In this document: positions 5,891-6,595 of the stretch, piece by piece
How positions within the stretch are numbered: position 1 is the stretch's first letter
How the letters are laid out: every line of letters starts with the position of its first letter
Assembly: GCA_002713705.1 (NCBI GenBank)
Contig: PAUJ01000027.1
Coordinates: 1 to 6,595 of the forward strand
Source of the DNA: Flavobacteriaceae bacterium
Lineage (GTDB): Bacteria; Bacteroidota; Bacteroidia; Flavobacteriales; Flavobacteriaceae
DNA length: 6,595 nt
Reading direction: 5' to 3'
Notes under the pieces: model-generated
What the model was told of the DNA's origin: nothing
Databases searched by the model: none
Seen by the model: the letters and a program-made list of their open reading frames with translations, nothing else
Made by a program: the position numbers and the translations under genes

Positions 5891-6595
5891 ATGGCAACAT
5901 ACAATTTAAAATTTAATAAAGACGATTCAGTTATCAGACACGTTGTGGTTGGGCTCTTAGCAGACCTCAATAGTAAACTGAGTTTTTGGAGACAAATTAG
6001 CAATGACGAAAGAGTGGTTGTTGATGTTCCTTTCTTTTATGCAGTCTCAGGAGATGAGAATTTCATGAAAGATGCATTCCTATTTTCAAATGTAAATGGA
6101 CCTGGTTGTGACCCTGATGGTCAATACGCAGATGGTAATTATGATAAAGTACCAAGAGGTATTGTAAACCTAACGTCGTTTGCTGTAGATCCCGCTAAGC
6201 TAGTCAATAAAAGAAATATGGGTCAATACTCTATGATGAATGAGGGTGGACTGATGGAAGGCTACGTTGCTGAATTCGAAATGATTCCATGTGTTATTGG
6301 GGTAGATGTAGAAATTTTAGTATCTAGTCAATTAGATTTATTTAAAGTTACAGAAGCTATTGTAAAGAAAATGTACAAGGCTAATTTCTATAATGTTGAC
6401 GCAGGACATTTAGAAGAAGGAACTTATAGAATTTCATCTGAGTATATGATGCCAGATGATTATACACAGGAAAGACCTGTAGAATACAGCTTTGATGATA
6501 AAGCAAATCATAAAATTACATTTAGTTTAGAGATTAATTCATTTATACCTTCATTCGACTTCGAAGAAGATAGTTATAGAAAATTCACTAGAACT
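5891..6595 (+). CDS. 15: tail sheath stabiliser/completion protein, T4 gp15-like (3'-truncated)
   Basis: The frame is open for 235 codons from ATG 5891 to the window edge without a stop. In T4, gp15 forms a hexameric ring that caps the finished tail and sheath and joins the tail to the head. The correspondence to T4 gp15 (272 residues) is by pattern. 'GLLADLNSKLSFWR' (21-34) matches T4 'LMGDLFSNIQIKR'. 'RVVVDVPFFYA' (41-51) matches 'KFIRVPITYAS'. 'VPRGIVNLTSFAVDPAK' (87-103) matches 'LPRINLHLVDFSYNAPF'. 'VDVEILVSSQLDLFKVTEAIVKKM' (138-161) matches the 'YELSIFTRYEDDMFQIVEQILPYF' segment. 'HKITFSLEINSFIP' (207-220) matches 'IEWSLTFEVNGWMYP'. An acidic, Gly-rich loop at about 66-86 has no obvious T4 equivalent. 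No Shine-Dalgarno sequence precedes it. It is a virion structural gene in the same direction as the replication genes. I am fairly sure of the family, less so of the exact end of the protein. Confidence 0.78.
   Translation, partial: MATYNLKFNKDDSVIRHVVVGLLADLNSKLSFWRQISNDERVVVDVPFFYAVSGDENFMKDAFLFSNVNGPGCDPDGQYADGNYDKVPRGIVNLTSFAVDPAKLVNKRNMGQYSMMNEGGLMEGYVAEFEMIPCVIGVDVEILVSSQLDLFKVTEAIVKKMYKANFYNVDAGHLEEGTYRISSEYMMPDDYTQERPVEYSFDDKANHKITFSLEINSFIPSFDFEEDSYRKFTRT

Overview
The window is a tightly packed, single-strand (+) piece of an AT-rich, T4-like (Straboviridae/Kyanoviridae-style) tailed phage genome. It holds eight genes, two of them cut by the window edges. The phage assignment rests on a set of T4 core genes recognised by motif: the C-terminal part of a UvsX recombinase, a gp41/DnaB-type replicative helicase, the gp47-gp46 recombination nuclease pair in T4 order, and a gp15-like tail sheath stabiliser.

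Layout. Positions 1-439 hold the end of uvsX. Positions 429-728 hold a small unrecognised protein that may have a winged-helix-like end. Positions 725-1303 encode a 2-oxoglutarate/Fe(II) dioxygenase. Positions 1317-2633 encode the gp41-like helicase. Positions 2649-3086 encode a small acidic protein that I tentatively relate to the T4 late-transcription coactivator gp33. Positions 3087-4202 and 4202-5872 encode the gp47 and gp46 subunits of the Mre11/Rad50-like complex. Positions 5891-6595 hold the start of a gp15-like tail protein that runs off the window. Genes overlap, abut, or are separated by at most 18 bases. I see no tRNA, CRISPR array, mobile element or convincing terminator hairpin, and no non-coding stretch longer than 18 bases.

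How the genes fit together. gp46/gp47 resect DNA ends, UvsX pairs the resulting single strand with a homologous duplex, and the gp41 helicase is loaded on the resulting structure to drive recombination-dependent replication. The gp33 candidate, if real, would link replication (through the sliding clamp) to late transcription. That would suit its place just before the switch to a structural (tail) gene. The dioxygenase is an accessory enzyme embedded in this core block, and its substrate cannot be read from the sequence.

Host. Start codons mostly lack a Shine-Dalgarno sequence and are preceded by A-rich leaders, two of which share TAAAAATA and ACAATATG. This style is known from Bacteroidota and their phages, so a (possibly aquatic) Bacteroidota host is a reasonable but unproven inference.
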